64,000 nt of DNA from an uncultured Bacteroidota bacterium (lineage in GTDB: Bacteria > Bacteroidota > Bacteroidia > Flavobacteriales > Flavobacteriaceae), in the NCBI GenBank assembly GCA_902519955.1, contig CABYMF010000003.1:1-64000 (forward strand). The letters run 5' to 3'. The translations under genes and the position numbers were made by a program. Every line of letters starts with the position of its first letter. Within the stretch, counting starts at the first letter, position 1. Positions 30,395 to 39,903 of the stretch are shown here, one piece after another. The notes under the pieces were generated by a model. It was not told where the DNA came from, made no database searches, and saw nothing but the letters and a program-made list of their open reading frames with translations.

Positions 30395-30964
30395 TCAAAT
30401 CATTAATTTAAGTAGCTCATCTGAATTTATAATTTTTGCAAATTCATCTTTTAAACTTGCAATTGAAGCTTTATAAATGATTTCACAATCAATTTCATTC
30501 CCATCTAATCCGAGTGTGTTATAACATGCTGTTGAATCTGAAATTAGATAAGTTTCATATCCTAAATTACCAGACATTCTAACTGTTGTTGATATACAGT
30601 GATTTGTAGTCATCCCAATAATTACAAGAGTTTTAATTTTCGATTTTCTTAAAATTTCATTTAGTCCTGTTCCAATAAATGCACTATTTACTTTTTTTGT
30701 TAAAACTAATTCATTTTTGATTGGTTTAACATGATCATTGAATTCAAATCCCGGTTTTGATTCATGGAGCATCGAGCAGGGGTTTACAGAGCTGTGTCTA
30801 ACATGAATTATTTTTAAATTAAGTTCTCTCCATTTTTCTAAAATTTTACCACAGATAAGTTCAGCATCATTATTATTTCTTTTTTTTCCTGGGTAATCTT
30901 TGTCTAAAAAAGCTTTTTGAATATCTACAAGTAACAAGGCAGGATTTTTATTAATAAATTCCAT
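30395..30964 (-). CDS. isochorismatase family cysteine hydrolase
   Basis: 'ALLLVDIQKAFLD', 'NSAFIGTGLNEILRKSKIKTLVIIGMTTNHCISTTVRMS'. Confidence 0.93.
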   Translation of the reverse strand: MEFINKNPALLLVDIQKAFLDKDYPGKKRNNNDAELICGKILEKWRELNLKIIHVRHSSVNPCSMLHESKPGFEFNDHVKPIKNELVLTKKVNSAFIGTGLNEILRKSKIKTLVIIGMTTNHCISTTVRMSGNLGYETYLISDSTACYNTLGLDGNEIDCEIIYKASIASLKDEFAKIINSDELLKLMI

Positions 30965-31029
30965 GATTGAATAAATTGTTTTTAACTTAAAGCTAAATAT
31001 ATTGAAATTGAATCAATTACTTAAAATTC

Positions 31030-31200
31030 ATGCAATTTGGAATCCTGAAGTGTATCATGGATGGTAGAATTGATGATAGCATGAAAGCCCATATAAAGGT
31101 TAAATTACTAGATAAAAAACTTAATAAAGTTATATTAAATGATACCGCTAAATCTTCAGGGATTGAGGTTGCTGGTAACTTTAAAAAATTAATTAAATAA
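31030..31200 (+). CDS. small hypothetical protein (56 aa)
   Basis: MQFGILKCIMDGRIDDSMKAHIKVKLLDKKLNKVILNDTAKSSGIEVAGNFKKLIK read directly. Confidence 0.35.
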   Translation: MQFGILKCIMDGRIDDSMKAHIKVKLLDKKLNKVILNDTAKSSGIEVAGNFKKLIK

Positions 31201-31255
31201 TCAATTAATTTTTTTCTAAATTAGGGGTACTCACAATAACAATAAATAATAAATA

Positions 31256-31681
31256 ATGAATGAAATAGAAATTTTAAATTATGCTCAAATGAATTTTATT
31301 CAAAATGGGCTTTATATGGTAGCTTTTACTGCTTTTGTATTCATCACATTTAGACTAATAAGGTTTCAAAGAGAGCAGAATGCAAATCTCCTTGGAAAAG
31401 TTTTAGTAACTGTATTTGGACTCTGTACTGTATTTTTTGGTTATAATGTTTTTTCATTTTTATATGTAAATCAACTAGGTCAATCATATAGACTATCTGA
31501 ACTTCAATCTTCTGGAATTGAATTATCTGCATTATCTCAAAATTGGATTGACTATATTGGTTATACAATAAGTGATGGACTTCCTATTCCTTTTAGTCCA
31601 GAGCCTGCAGCATATATATTTTTGATTACACTTGCCGTTATGATTATAGCAGGGGTTTGGGTTAATCTTTCAAAGGATTAA
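31256..31681 (+). CDS. hypothetical membrane protein
   Basis: Three or four hydrophobic segments. Confidence 0.6.
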   Translation: MNEIEILNYAQMNFIQNGLYMVAFTAFVFITFRLIRFQREQNANLLGKVLVTVFGLCTVFFGYNVFSFLYVNQLGQSYRLSELQSSGIELSALSQNWIDYIGYTISDGLPIPFSPEPAAYIFLITLAVMIIAGVWVNLSKD

Positions 31682-31713
31682 ATTGATATTAAGCTATGCC
31701 CTCTTGCAAGCGC

Positions 31714-32334
31714 TTAAAGAACATAAAAAATAATAAAAAAGTAGTGAAAAACACTACCCAATATTACAAATAGGTGCCATAATGTATGATAATATTTTTT
31801 TTCGATTGAATAAAATATTGTGCCAATACTATAACTTAGTCCACAAAGAACTATCAAAACAATCCCACCAAAGTCTATAATTTTGAATAGGGTTCTAATA
31901 TCAATTATAATTATCCATCCCATAATAAGATATAGAGCTAAAGAAAATTTTTCAAACTTACCAGTGTAGACTAATTTAAATATGGTACCAAAAATTGCAA
32001 TTGAAGATACTGCAATAAATATATAAATACCAGACTTGTCAAGGAGTGTTATTAAGCATACCGGTGCATATGAACCAGCTATTAAATAATATATACTAAT
32101 ATGGTCAAATGTTCTGAGTTTTTCTTTAAGAAGGGGCTCAGATACATAATGATATAGTGTTGATGATAAGTAAACACTAACAAGTCCAAATCCAAAAAAA
32201 AGAATACTTAATAAACTCAAAAATGGTAAGTCATTATTTGTATAAAATAAAAAGGTAACACCCATAATTGATCCTAAAAGACCTACAAAATGAGTAATAG
32301 TATTCAAAAATTCTTCGTCTCTAAATATATTCAT
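31714..32334 (-). CDS. hemolysin III (PAQR) family membrane protein
   Basis: 'NTITHFVGLLGSIMGVTFL', 'VYLSSTLYHYV', 'FDHISIYYLIAGSYAPVCL'. Confidence 0.93.
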   Translation of the reverse strand: MNIFRDEEFLNTITHFVGLLGSIMGVTFLFYTNNDLPFLSLLSILFFGFGLVSVYLSSTLYHYVSEPLLKEKLRTFDHISIYYLIAGSYAPVCLITLLDKSGIYIFIAVSSIAIFGTIFKLVYTGKFEKFSLALYLIMGWIIIIDIRTLFKIIDFGGIVLIVLCGLSYSIGTIFYSIEKKYYHTLWHLFVILGSVFHYFFIIFYVL

Positions 32335-32436
32335 TTATAAGTGTAAACATAAACATTACAATTCTAAAAGACTCTAAAAAAGTATAATTAACATAGAATT
32401 ATAAAATCCGTAACTTTATAATTGAACTTTAAACAA

Positions 32437-32517
32437 ATGAAGACTAAATCAGAGATAGTTGACAATTGGCTCTTAAGATATACAGGGCTGGAGCTTGAAA
32501 GACATCTTAAATTTTAA
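32437..32517 (+). other. 26-codon ORF resembling the N-terminus of Bacteroidota AMP nucleosidase
   Basis: MKTKSEIVDNWLLRYTGLELERHLKF; recalled similarity to the MKTKxEIVxNWLPRYTG leader of AMP nucleosidases, unverified. Confidence 0.3.
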
Positions 32518-32526
32518 TTTTTATAA

Positions 32527-33498
32527 ATGAGGATTCTACTTGTTTTTTTTTCCTTGTTGGTTATTAACTGTAGTAAGGAAGCCTCTTATTATTCTGAAAA
32601 GGAATTAGATGATGGTTTTTATAAAGAGATTTTAAATAATTCATTTATTTTTTATGAAGGTAAAGCATCCTACAATATTAATCATAATGGTCTTAGGAGA
32701 GAATACATTATGTATATTCCGCCAAATATTGAGTCAAGGGAAAACCTTCCAGTAATATTTAATTTTCATGGATATCAAGGTCAAGCAAATCAATTCTTCA
32801 ACCAAACTAATCTAATTGATATAGCTAATGCAAATGGAGTTGTTTTGGTTTATCCACAAGGAGCTTTACTTGATGGAGGTGCTACTCACTGGAATGCTGC
32901 TCCAAAAAACTCTTCTTCAAATTCTTTCATAAATAAAAGTAATGTAGATGATATTGGGTTTTTTATGACCTTACTAGAAGAAGTAAATCAAAATAATATT
33001 CTTGATCTTAATAGGGTATATGCAATTGGATACTCTAATGGAGGTATGTTTTCTCATTTCTTAGCCTGTAATACTGATAATGTGTTTGCTGCTATTGGTG
33101 ATGTGGCTGGAACAATGCTAATAGATACTTACAATAATTGTAATCCATCTTCACCGGTACCTGTTCTAAAAATTCACGGTACATCTGACAATGTAGTAGC
33201 TTACAATGGTTTTGAGCAGCAAGGCTTCAAGACTGTTAGTGAAGTTGTTGATTTTTGGAAAATAAATAACAAATCTAATGATGAATTTTTTTTTAACAGT
33301 ATGAAAAGTAATTCCTGGGCTAATTATATGGGGCCTATTGACTTTGAAAAATATACTTACGAGTCAAGTCAAAATAATTCAACTGTAGTTCACTATAAAA
33401 TGCTAGGAGGACGACACTGGTGGGACTATAGTTTGGATAATAATTTAAAGACAAGCTCATTGTTATGGGAATTCTTCTCTAAACATTCTAAAGAATAA
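32527..33498 (+). CDS. PHB-depolymerase/feruloyl-esterase-like lipoprotein
   Basis: 'REYIMYIPPNIESRENLPVIFNFHG', 'RVYAIGYSNGGMFSHFLAC', 'KIHGTSDNVV'. Confidence 0.9.
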   Translation: MRILLVFFSLLVINCSKEASYYSEKELDDGFYKEILNNSFIFYEGKASYNINHNGLRREYIMYIPPNIESRENLPVIFNFHGYQGQANQFFNQTNLIDIANANGVVLVYPQGALLDGGATHWNAAPKNSSSNSFINKSNVDDIGFFMTLLEEVNQNNILDLNRVYAIGYSNGGMFSHFLACNTDNVFAAIGDVAGTMLIDTYNNCNPSSPVPVLKIHGTSDNVVAYNGFEQQGFKTVSEVVDFWKINNKSNDEFFFNSMKSNSWANYMGPIDFEKYTYESSQNNSTVVHYKMLGGRHWWDYSLDNNLKTSSLLWEFFSKHSKE

Positions 33499-33528
33499 TA
33501 TCTTTATCTTAATAATAACAATTTAAAA

Positions 33529-33750
33529 ATGGAAATCCCTGAAAGATTAAAATTTGAGTATCTTCTTGCACTTGATATGCATATTGAGAAAGTTAGAAAA
33601 GGGAATAAGGAAGTTTCAATGAAAAAGATTTTCGAAATTACTAAGGAAATTGCTGATTTAGGTTTTGGTGAAAATGATATTCACAAAATAACAAAAGATG
33701 AGGATCTTTATATTAAATATGAAGAATGGAAAAAATCTAATACTAATTAA
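33529..33750 (+). CDS. small conserved protein, paralog of 33891..34106
   Basis: MEIPERLKFEYLLALDMH... aligns with MKIPKELIFEYLLSLENY... Confidence 0.6.
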   Translation: MEIPERLKFEYLLALDMHIEKVRKGNKEVSMKKIFEITKEIADLGFGENDIHKITKDEDLYIKYEEWKKSNTN

Positions 33751-33753
33751 TTC

Positions 33754-33894
33754 ATGAGATTTTTACAAATAATTCTTTTATGCTCTATTTTCTATGGTCT
33801 TTATTCAATTATAACTAATGATTTTAGTGGTATAATTTGGTTAATTGGTGGGGTTTCTTTTTTCTTTTTAAGCAATAAATGGTTGAATAAATGA
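33754..33894 (+). CDS. small TM protein (46 aa)
   Basis: MRFLQIILLCSIFYGLYSIITNDFSGIIWLIGGVSFFFLSNKWLNK; ATGA overlap with the next start. Confidence 0.55.
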   Translation: MRFLQIILLCSIFYGLYSIITNDFSGIIWLIGGVSFFFLSNKWLNK

Positions 33895-34106
33895 AAATAC
33901 CTAAAGAATTGATCTTTGAATATTTGCTTTCACTTGAAAACTATACAGAGTCTCATCCTAGCATAAAAGATATTACATTAAGGGAAGCCTTAGATACACA
34001 AAAAAAAATTATTAATTTGGGCTTTTCAGATAAAGATATTATTAATATGAAGAGTGATAAATTGATGTTGGAATATAAATTATGGAGAAAAGAAACAGGT
34101 CAGTAG
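33891..34106 (+). CDS. small conserved protein, paralog of 33529..33750
   Basis: Shared (K/E)IPxxLxFEYLLxL...LGFxxxDI pattern. Confidence 0.6.
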   Translation: MKIPKELIFEYLLSLENYTESHPSIKDITLREALDTQKKIINLGFSDKDIINMKSDKLMLEYKLWRKETGQ

Positions 34107-34157
34107 CATTTTTTATTAACTATACACTACCTTTAAAACTTTTACAAAAAACTTAAA

Positions 34158-35084
34158 ATGAATAATTTATTATCGATTGATTCTGTTTCAAAGTATTATG
34201 GAGAGTTTACAGCTCTAAATAAAGTCTCTATTAATGTAAAAGAAGGCTCGATATTTGGTCTTCTCGGTCCTAATGGTGCTGGTAAGACTACCCTTATTAG
34301 AATTATAAATCAAATTACTCAACCGGATGAAGGTCAAATATTATTTAATAAAGAACCATTAAATATTAAACATGTAAGCGATATTGGATACTTACCTGAA
34401 GAAAGAGGATTATATCCAAAGATGACAATTGGTGATCAAGCTGTTTACCTTGCACAATTAAAAGGTTTGGATAGGGCTACTGCAAAGTCTGAATTAAAAA
34501 GGTGGTTTGATAAGTTTGAAATTGTAGATTGGTGGAATAAAAAAGTTACAGAACTCTCTAAGGGAATGGCTCAAAAAGTACAGTTTATAGTTACTGTTCT
34601 TCATAAACCTAAGCTCTTAATATTTGATGAACCATTTTCAGGTTTTGATCCAATTAATGCAAATTTAATAAAAGATGAAATCCTTGATTTGAGGAAACAG
34701 GGTGCTACAATAATTTTTTCCACCCATCGAATGGAATCTGTTGAAGAACTATGTGAGGAGATTGCCTTAATCAATAAATCAAATAAAATTCTAGATGGAA
34801 ATTTAGATGATATAAAAACTAAGTTCAAATCAAATATTTATGAAGTTGGTGTTAATGCGCAGAAACCAGATTTACTTAAAAATAATTTAGAGTCTAAATT
34901 TGAAACCTTTAAACCATCATTCAAAACAATTGGTGAAAACTTAAAGCTAAACGTAAAATTAAATGATAGACAAAGTTCTGAGGAATTATTAAATATTTTA
35001 AACAACCAGTCCAAGGTTATTCACTTTAAAGAAGTAATTCCTAGTGCAAATGAAATATTTATATACTCTGTTGAAAACAATTAA
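34158..35084 (+). CDS. ABC transporter ATP-binding protein
   Basis: Walker A 'GLLGPNGAGKTTLIRI', signature 'ELSKGMAQKVQFIV', Walker B 'LLIFDEPFSGFDP'. Confidence 0.95.
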   Translation: MNNLLSIDSVSKYYGEFTALNKVSINVKEGSIFGLLGPNGAGKTTLIRIINQITQPDEGQILFNKEPLNIKHVSDIGYLPEERGLYPKMTIGDQAVYLAQLKGLDRATAKSELKRWFDKFEIVDWWNKKVTELSKGMAQKVQFIVTVLHKPKLLIFDEPFSGFDPINANLIKDEILDLRKQGATIIFSTHRMESVEELCEEIALINKSNKILDGNLDDIKTKFKSNIYEVGVNAQKPDLLKNNLESKFETFKPSFKTIGENLKLNVKLNDRQSSEELLNILNNQSKVIHFKEVIPSANEIFIYSVENN

Positions 35085-35085
35085 T

Positions 35086-36390
35086 ATGCAACATTTTTCA
35101 ATCATAACAACAAGAGAATATTTAAATAAAATTGGAAATAAATCCTTTATTTTAATGACTATTTTATTGCCAATAATACTTGCTGGGATCGGCTTTTTAT
35201 TAGCGTTTCTATCATCTATTAATAATGATAAATCAAAATCTATATCAGTAGTTGATAATACTGGATACATTTTTGAGAGACTTGATTCAACTAACGATAT
35301 AAAATATAATTTAATTGACACAAGTTCATTAGAAGATGCTAAGATTATTTCTAAAAATAATTCTGATTATGGTCTTCTTTACATTTATAATTTTCAAACT
35401 CCTGAAAAGGTAGCTGAATCAATTGTTTTTATAACTAATGATTCTCCTTCTTTTAGTACAATTGATAAAATTGAATCTGAACTTGAAGCAATCTTAACAA
35501 ATGAAAATTATAAAATTGAGGGAATTGATATTAACCAAATTAACTCATCAAAGATTCTGATCAATTTATTTCAAGAGAGTTTTGATGGAAAAGAGACTAG
35601 TAGAACTGACGGATTAGTCTCACTCATATTTGGCTTTTTTCTTGGATTTTTATTATACTTCTTCATTTTTGCATATGGGAGTATGATAATGATGAGTGTA
35701 ATGGAGGAAAAGACTAATAGAATTATCGAAATTATTATTTCTTCCGTCAAGCCATTTAATTTAATGACTGGAAAAATTATAGGTGTATCTCTTGCTGGAC
35801 TAACTCAAGTATTTATTTGGATGGTAATGTTCTTTGCTTTTTCATTTATTTTCTCATCAATTTATGGAATTTCTTCCTCTTATGATACAGGTGAGATAAT
35901 GCTTTCATCTGGTAATGCTAGTGGTTTATCATCTTTTACCCTTGAAATGATTTCTGCATTTATGAATTTACCATTAGCTAATATTTTTATTGCATTTATT
36001 CTTTATTTTATAGGTGGTTATTTACTTTACGCTGCAATTTTTGCTTCAATAGGAGCAGCTATTGATAACCAAGCTGATGCTCAACAATTTATGCTTCCAA
36101 TAACAATCCTAGTTATTATTGCATTGTATGTTGGAATATTAACTGTTCCAGAAGATCCTAATGGAATAGTTGCTCAAATCTTCTCCTACGTCCCTTTTAC
36201 ATCTCCAATCGTAATGCTAATGAGGATACCAAATGGTGTCCCTATTTATGAACAGATAATTTCACTAACACTTCTTTTCTCATCTGTTATATTTATGATT
36301 TGGGTAGGAGCTAAGATTTATAGAATTGGAATTTTAATGTATGGAAAAAAGATTACATACTCGGAAATTATAAAATGGTTAAAGTATTAA
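35086..36390 (+). CDS. ABC transporter permease (NatB/ABC-2 type)
   Basis: 'REYLNKIGNKSFILMTILLPI', 'MEEKTNRIIEIIISSVKPFNLMTGKIIG'; start at 35086. Confidence 0.92.
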   Translation: MQHFSIITTREYLNKIGNKSFILMTILLPIILAGIGFLLAFLSSINNDKSKSISVVDNTGYIFERLDSTNDIKYNLIDTSSLEDAKIISKNNSDYGLLYIYNFQTPEKVAESIVFITNDSPSFSTIDKIESELEAILTNENYKIEGIDINQINSSKILINLFQESFDGKETSRTDGLVSLIFGFFLGFLLYFFIFAYGSMIMMSVMEEKTNRIIEIIISSVKPFNLMTGKIIGVSLAGLTQVFIWMVMFFAFSFIFSSIYGISSSYDTGEIMLSSGNASGLSSFTLEMISAFMNLPLANIFIAFILYFIGGYLLYAAIFASIGAAIDNQADAQQFMLPITILVIIALYVGILTVPEDPNGIVAQIFSYVPFTSPIVMLMRIPNGVPIYEQIISLTLLFSSVIFMIWVGAKIYRIGILMYGKKITYSEIIKWLKY

Positions 36391-36421
36391 CTTTACTAAC
36401 AAAACAAATAAATAGTTTAAA

Positions 36422-36595
36422 ATGACTAGAGGAGAATTTGAAAAACATATTGAAAAGCAAACTATTGATCCTAATCAAAAAGAAGATTATTGGATTCTTT
36501 ATGATAAAATATATGAGCCACTATCTCCGCTTACGTATAATCAAAAAGCAAATTTATTGTTAGCAGAGTTAAGAAAATTAAAGAAATCAAATTAA
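36422..36595 (+). CDS. small hypothetical protein (57 aa)
   Basis: MTRGEFEKHIEKQTIDPNQKEDYWILYDKIYEPLSPLTYNQKANLLLAELRKLKKSN read directly. Confidence 0.5.
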   Translation: MTRGEFEKHIEKQTIDPNQKEDYWILYDKIYEPLSPLTYNQKANLLLAELRKLKKSN

Positions 36596-36609
36596 CCTAA
36601 AATATTGAA

Positions 36610-37170
36610 ATGTATAATGCTGAAATAAATAAGGTAATAAGAAATAGAAAAACAGTCTATCCAACAGAATTTTTAAGACAAGAACTTTCTGAAAAATTAG
36701 TAAAAGAGATACTTATAAATGCAACTTATGCACCAACTCATAGAATGACTCAACCTTGGCACTTTAAAGTATATAGAGGGAAATCTAAAGATACTCTTTG
36801 CAAAATAATCAATAAGATTGATAAAAAAAATCATTCTGAAATCAAGATAAATAAGTTTATAGAAAAAATAAGGTTATCTGATACCGTAGTGTCAATTATT
36901 CTGACAAGAGATTCAAAAGAACTTGTTCCAGAATGGGAGGAAATAGCTGCTGTATCTATGGCAGTTCAGAACATGTGGTTATCATGCTATGTGAATAATA
37001 TTGGATCTTATTGGAGTACTCCACAATTAAAAGATGATTATGCAAGACAAATTAATTTAGATATCAATCAAAGATCCTTGGGTTTCTTTTTTATGGGTAG
37101 ATACAACCATAGAGAGACTAGTAAATTAAGAGATGACATTACTCAAAAAGTTGAATGGGTAAAGAACTAG
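36610..37170 (+). CDS. nitroreductase family protein
   Basis: 'IRNRKTVYPTEF', 'NATYAPTHRMTQPWHFKVY', 'AAVSMAVQNMWLSCYVNNIGSYWSTP'. Confidence 0.9.
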   Translation: MYNAEINKVIRNRKTVYPTEFLRQELSEKLVKEILINATYAPTHRMTQPWHFKVYRGKSKDTLCKIINKIDKKNHSEIKINKFIEKIRLSDTVVSIILTRDSKELVPEWEEIAAVSMAVQNMWLSCYVNNIGSYWSTPQLKDDYARQINLDINQRSLGFFFMGRYNHRETSKLRDDITQKVEWVKN

Positions 37171-37203
37171 ATATAAAAGCGTACAGATAATAAAAACCTA
37201 AAA

Positions 37204-37614
37204 ATGAAAAAATTTTTACTAATAACATTTATAATTTTTGGTTGTTCCAACTTAAACGAAAAGTCAAATGAGATTGGTTCAATTTCAATATTAAATTATC
37301 CTGAGGAACAAGAACTTGAAAGATGGATTAAAATAGATTCTGGATATAAAAGGGTTTTTCAAGTGAGAAAATATTTTGAGTTTTTTGTTAATGATAGTTT
37401 CTTTGAAGATGAAGAAAATATATCTGAATTTAATGAGCTTAAATGGTCAACATTGTTAGAATACCAAAATAGATATTTTGACTTGTTAGATGAATTTAAA
37501 GAATATATTGATCAGGAGGAAAAGTTAACTAAATTTGTCGATTCAGTAATAATGGCTGAATACCCTAAAATAAATGACTTTACTCAGAAGATATTTAAGC
37601 TAGGTTCAAATTAA
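37204..37614 (+). CDS. hypothetical lipoprotein
   Basis: 'FLLITFIIFGCSNLNE'. Confidence 0.6.
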   Translation: MKKFLLITFIIFGCSNLNEKSNEIGSISILNYPEEQELERWIKIDSGYKRVFQVRKYFEFFVNDSFFEDEENISEFNELKWSTLLEYQNRYFDLLDEFKEYIDQEEKLTKFVDSVIMAEYPKINDFTQKIFKLGSN

Positions 37615-37623
37615 AATTTATAA

Positions 37624-39750
37624 ATGAAAAATTTAATTAAATTTTTTAGTTTACTGTTTATCTTCAGTTGTAATAATATGAATACAAATCCACCTATTGC
37701 CAAAAAAATTGAAAAAAAATTAGAAATCCATAATGATCTTAGAGTTGATAATTATTATTGGCTAAAAGAAAGAGAAAACCCTGATGTGATATCATATCTA
37801 GAAGAAGAAAATGAATACAAGGAATCATTGCTAAAATCTACTAATAAATTTCAAGAAACCTTATTTAATGAAATGAAGAGTAGGATTAAGAAAGATGATA
37901 GTTCAGTTCCTTATTTTTTAAATGATTATTGGTATATAACTAGATATGAGAAAGGTAAAGAATACCCTATCTATACCAGAAGATACATGGATATTGATTC
38001 AGAAGAAGAAATATTATTGGACGTCAATAAGTTAGCAAAAAAATATAGTTACTATCAAGTGTCTGGAATTAGTGTAAGCCCAGACAATAAAAAACTTGCC
38101 TTTGGAGTAGATACTTTATCAAGAAGAATTTACACAATTAAGGTTAAAGATCTTGCAACTGGTGAAATGTATCCAGATCAAATCAACGGAGTAAATTCAT
38201 ATACAACATGGGCTGCAGATAGTCAGACTATGTTTTATGCAGGAAAAGATTCACAAACCTTAAGGTCTGATAAAATCTTTAGACATGAGTTAGGCTCTGA
38301 GCAAGACAAAGATGTATTAGTTTATGAGGAAACTGATGAAACCTTTTCAACTTTTGTTTATCCTTCAAAGTCAAGAGATTACATTATGATTGGATCAAGC
38401 AGTACAATGTCAAACGAATATAGATTTTTGTCAGCTAATACTCCAATTGACTCATTTAGTTTAATTCAAAAAAGAGAGAGAGGATTAGAATACTCTCCTT
38501 CCCATGTTGGAGATGAGTTCTTTATTCTAACCAATCAAGATAAAAGCACGAATTTTAAACTTGTGAAAACACCTATCTCATCTCCAAACAAATCAAATTG
38601 GATTGATGTTATTCCTCACAGGGAAAATGTACTTATTGAAGATGTTGATTTTTTTAATGATTTTATGGTAATTGCAGAGAGAATAGATGGTCTTTTAAAA
38701 TTAAGAATTAGGACATGGGGTGGAAAAGAGGACTATTACTTAGGTCAGGATAGTAAGCTAGACTATAAAAATGACACATACTCATCTTCAATTGGATATA
38801 ATCCAAATTTTAATACAAATTTATTGAGATATAATTTCACATCCTTGACAACCCCTAACACTATTATTGATTACAACATAAATACTAAAGAGGAAAGAGT
38901 TATAAAACAACAAGAAGTTATAGGTGGATCTTTTAGTTCAAGTAATTATACATCTGAAAGAATTTTTGCTAATGGTCATGATGGTGTTCAAATACCAATA
39001 TCAATTGTCAGGCATGTTAAAACAGATTTAACCCCAAATACACCTATTCTTCAATATGGTTATGGATCATATGGGTATACAAGAGATGCATCATTTTCGT
39101 CAATAAGATTAAGTCTTCTGGATAGAGGTTTTGTTTTTGCAATAGCTCATGTAAGAGGAGGGGAATATCTTGGCAGACCTTGGTATGAGAATGGCAGGAT
39201 GTTAAATAAAAAAAACACATTCAGGGATTTTATTAGCTGTTCTGAATTCTTGATTAAAAATAATTTTACATCTAAAGAGCATCTTTATGCTGAGGGAGGC
39301 TCTGCTGGAGGTTTATTAATGGGGGCGATTATGAATATGGCCCCTGAGTTATATAATGGAATCATAGCTGCGGTTCCTTTTGTTGATGTATTAACGACAA
39401 TGTTAGATGAAACTATTCCACTTACAACAGGAGAATGGGATGAATGGGGTAATCCAAATGATAAAGAGTATTATGAATATATGAAGTCATATTCTCCATA
39501 TGATAATATTAAAGAGATGGAATATCCAAATACACTTGTTACGACTGGACTTCACGATTCTCAGGTACAGTATTGGGAACCTGCAAAATGGGTTGCAAAA
39601 TTAAGACAATATCATAAAGGAGATAATCTAATATTACTTCATACCAATATGGATACTGGCCATAGTGGATCATCTGGTAGATTTGAAGCTTTAAAGGAAG
39701 TTGCGATGGAGTTTGCCTTTTTATTTATGTTAGAAGGTATTAATAAATGA
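37624..39750 (+). CDS. prolyl oligopeptidase family (S9) / oligopeptidase B-like peptidase
   Basis: 'PPIAKKIEKKLEIHNDLRVDNYYWL', 'YAEGGSAGGLLMGAIMNMAPELY', 'YGYGSYGYTRDASFSSIRLSLLDRGFVFAIAHVRGGEYLGRPWYENG'. Confidence 0.95.
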   Translation: MKNLIKFFSLLFIFSCNNMNTNPPIAKKIEKKLEIHNDLRVDNYYWLKERENPDVISYLEEENEYKESLLKSTNKFQETLFNEMKSRIKKDDSSVPYFLNDYWYITRYEKGKEYPIYTRRYMDIDSEEEILLDVNKLAKKYSYYQVSGISVSPDNKKLAFGVDTLSRRIYTIKVKDLATGEMYPDQINGVNSYTTWAADSQTMFYAGKDSQTLRSDKIFRHELGSEQDKDVLVYEETDETFSTFVYPSKSRDYIMIGSSSTMSNEYRFLSANTPIDSFSLIQKRERGLEYSPSHVGDEFFILTNQDKSTNFKLVKTPISSPNKSNWIDVIPHRENVLIEDVDFFNDFMVIAERIDGLLKLRIRTWGGKEDYYLGQDSKLDYKNDTYSSSIGYNPNFNTNLLRYNFTSLTTPNTIIDYNINTKEERVIKQQEVIGGSFSSSNYTSERIFANGHDGVQIPISIVRHVKTDLTPNTPILQYGYGSYGYTRDASFSSIRLSLLDRGFVFAIAHVRGGEYLGRPWYENGRMLNKKNTFRDFISCSEFLIKNNFTSKEHLYAEGGSAGGLLMGAIMNMAPELYNGIIAAVPFVDVLTTMLDETIPLTTGEWDEWGNPNDKEYYEYMKSYSPYDNIKEMEYPNTLVTTGLHDSQVQYWEPAKWVAKLRQYHKGDNLILLHTNMDTGHSGSSGRFEALKEVAMEFAFLFMLEGINK

Positions 39751-39759
39751 TAACAGTAA

Positions 39760-39891
39760 TTATTTAACTAAAAGTTTATTAATGTTGTCAATTGTGATTT
39801 TTAAAACGATTTGATGCACAGAATCTTTTGGATTCATCATCTCTATGTCTAACCTCTTTAATAAATCCGCTATAGTGTTTTCTTTTGTCAT
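39760..39891 (-). CDS. small hypothetical protein (43 aa)
   Basis: MTKENTIADLLKRLDIEMMNPKDSVHQIVLKITIDNINKLLVK read directly. Confidence 0.4.
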   Translation of the reverse strand: MTKENTIADLLKRLDIEMMNPKDSVHQIVLKITIDNINKLLVK

Positions 39892-39903
39892 TGATATATA
39901 TTT

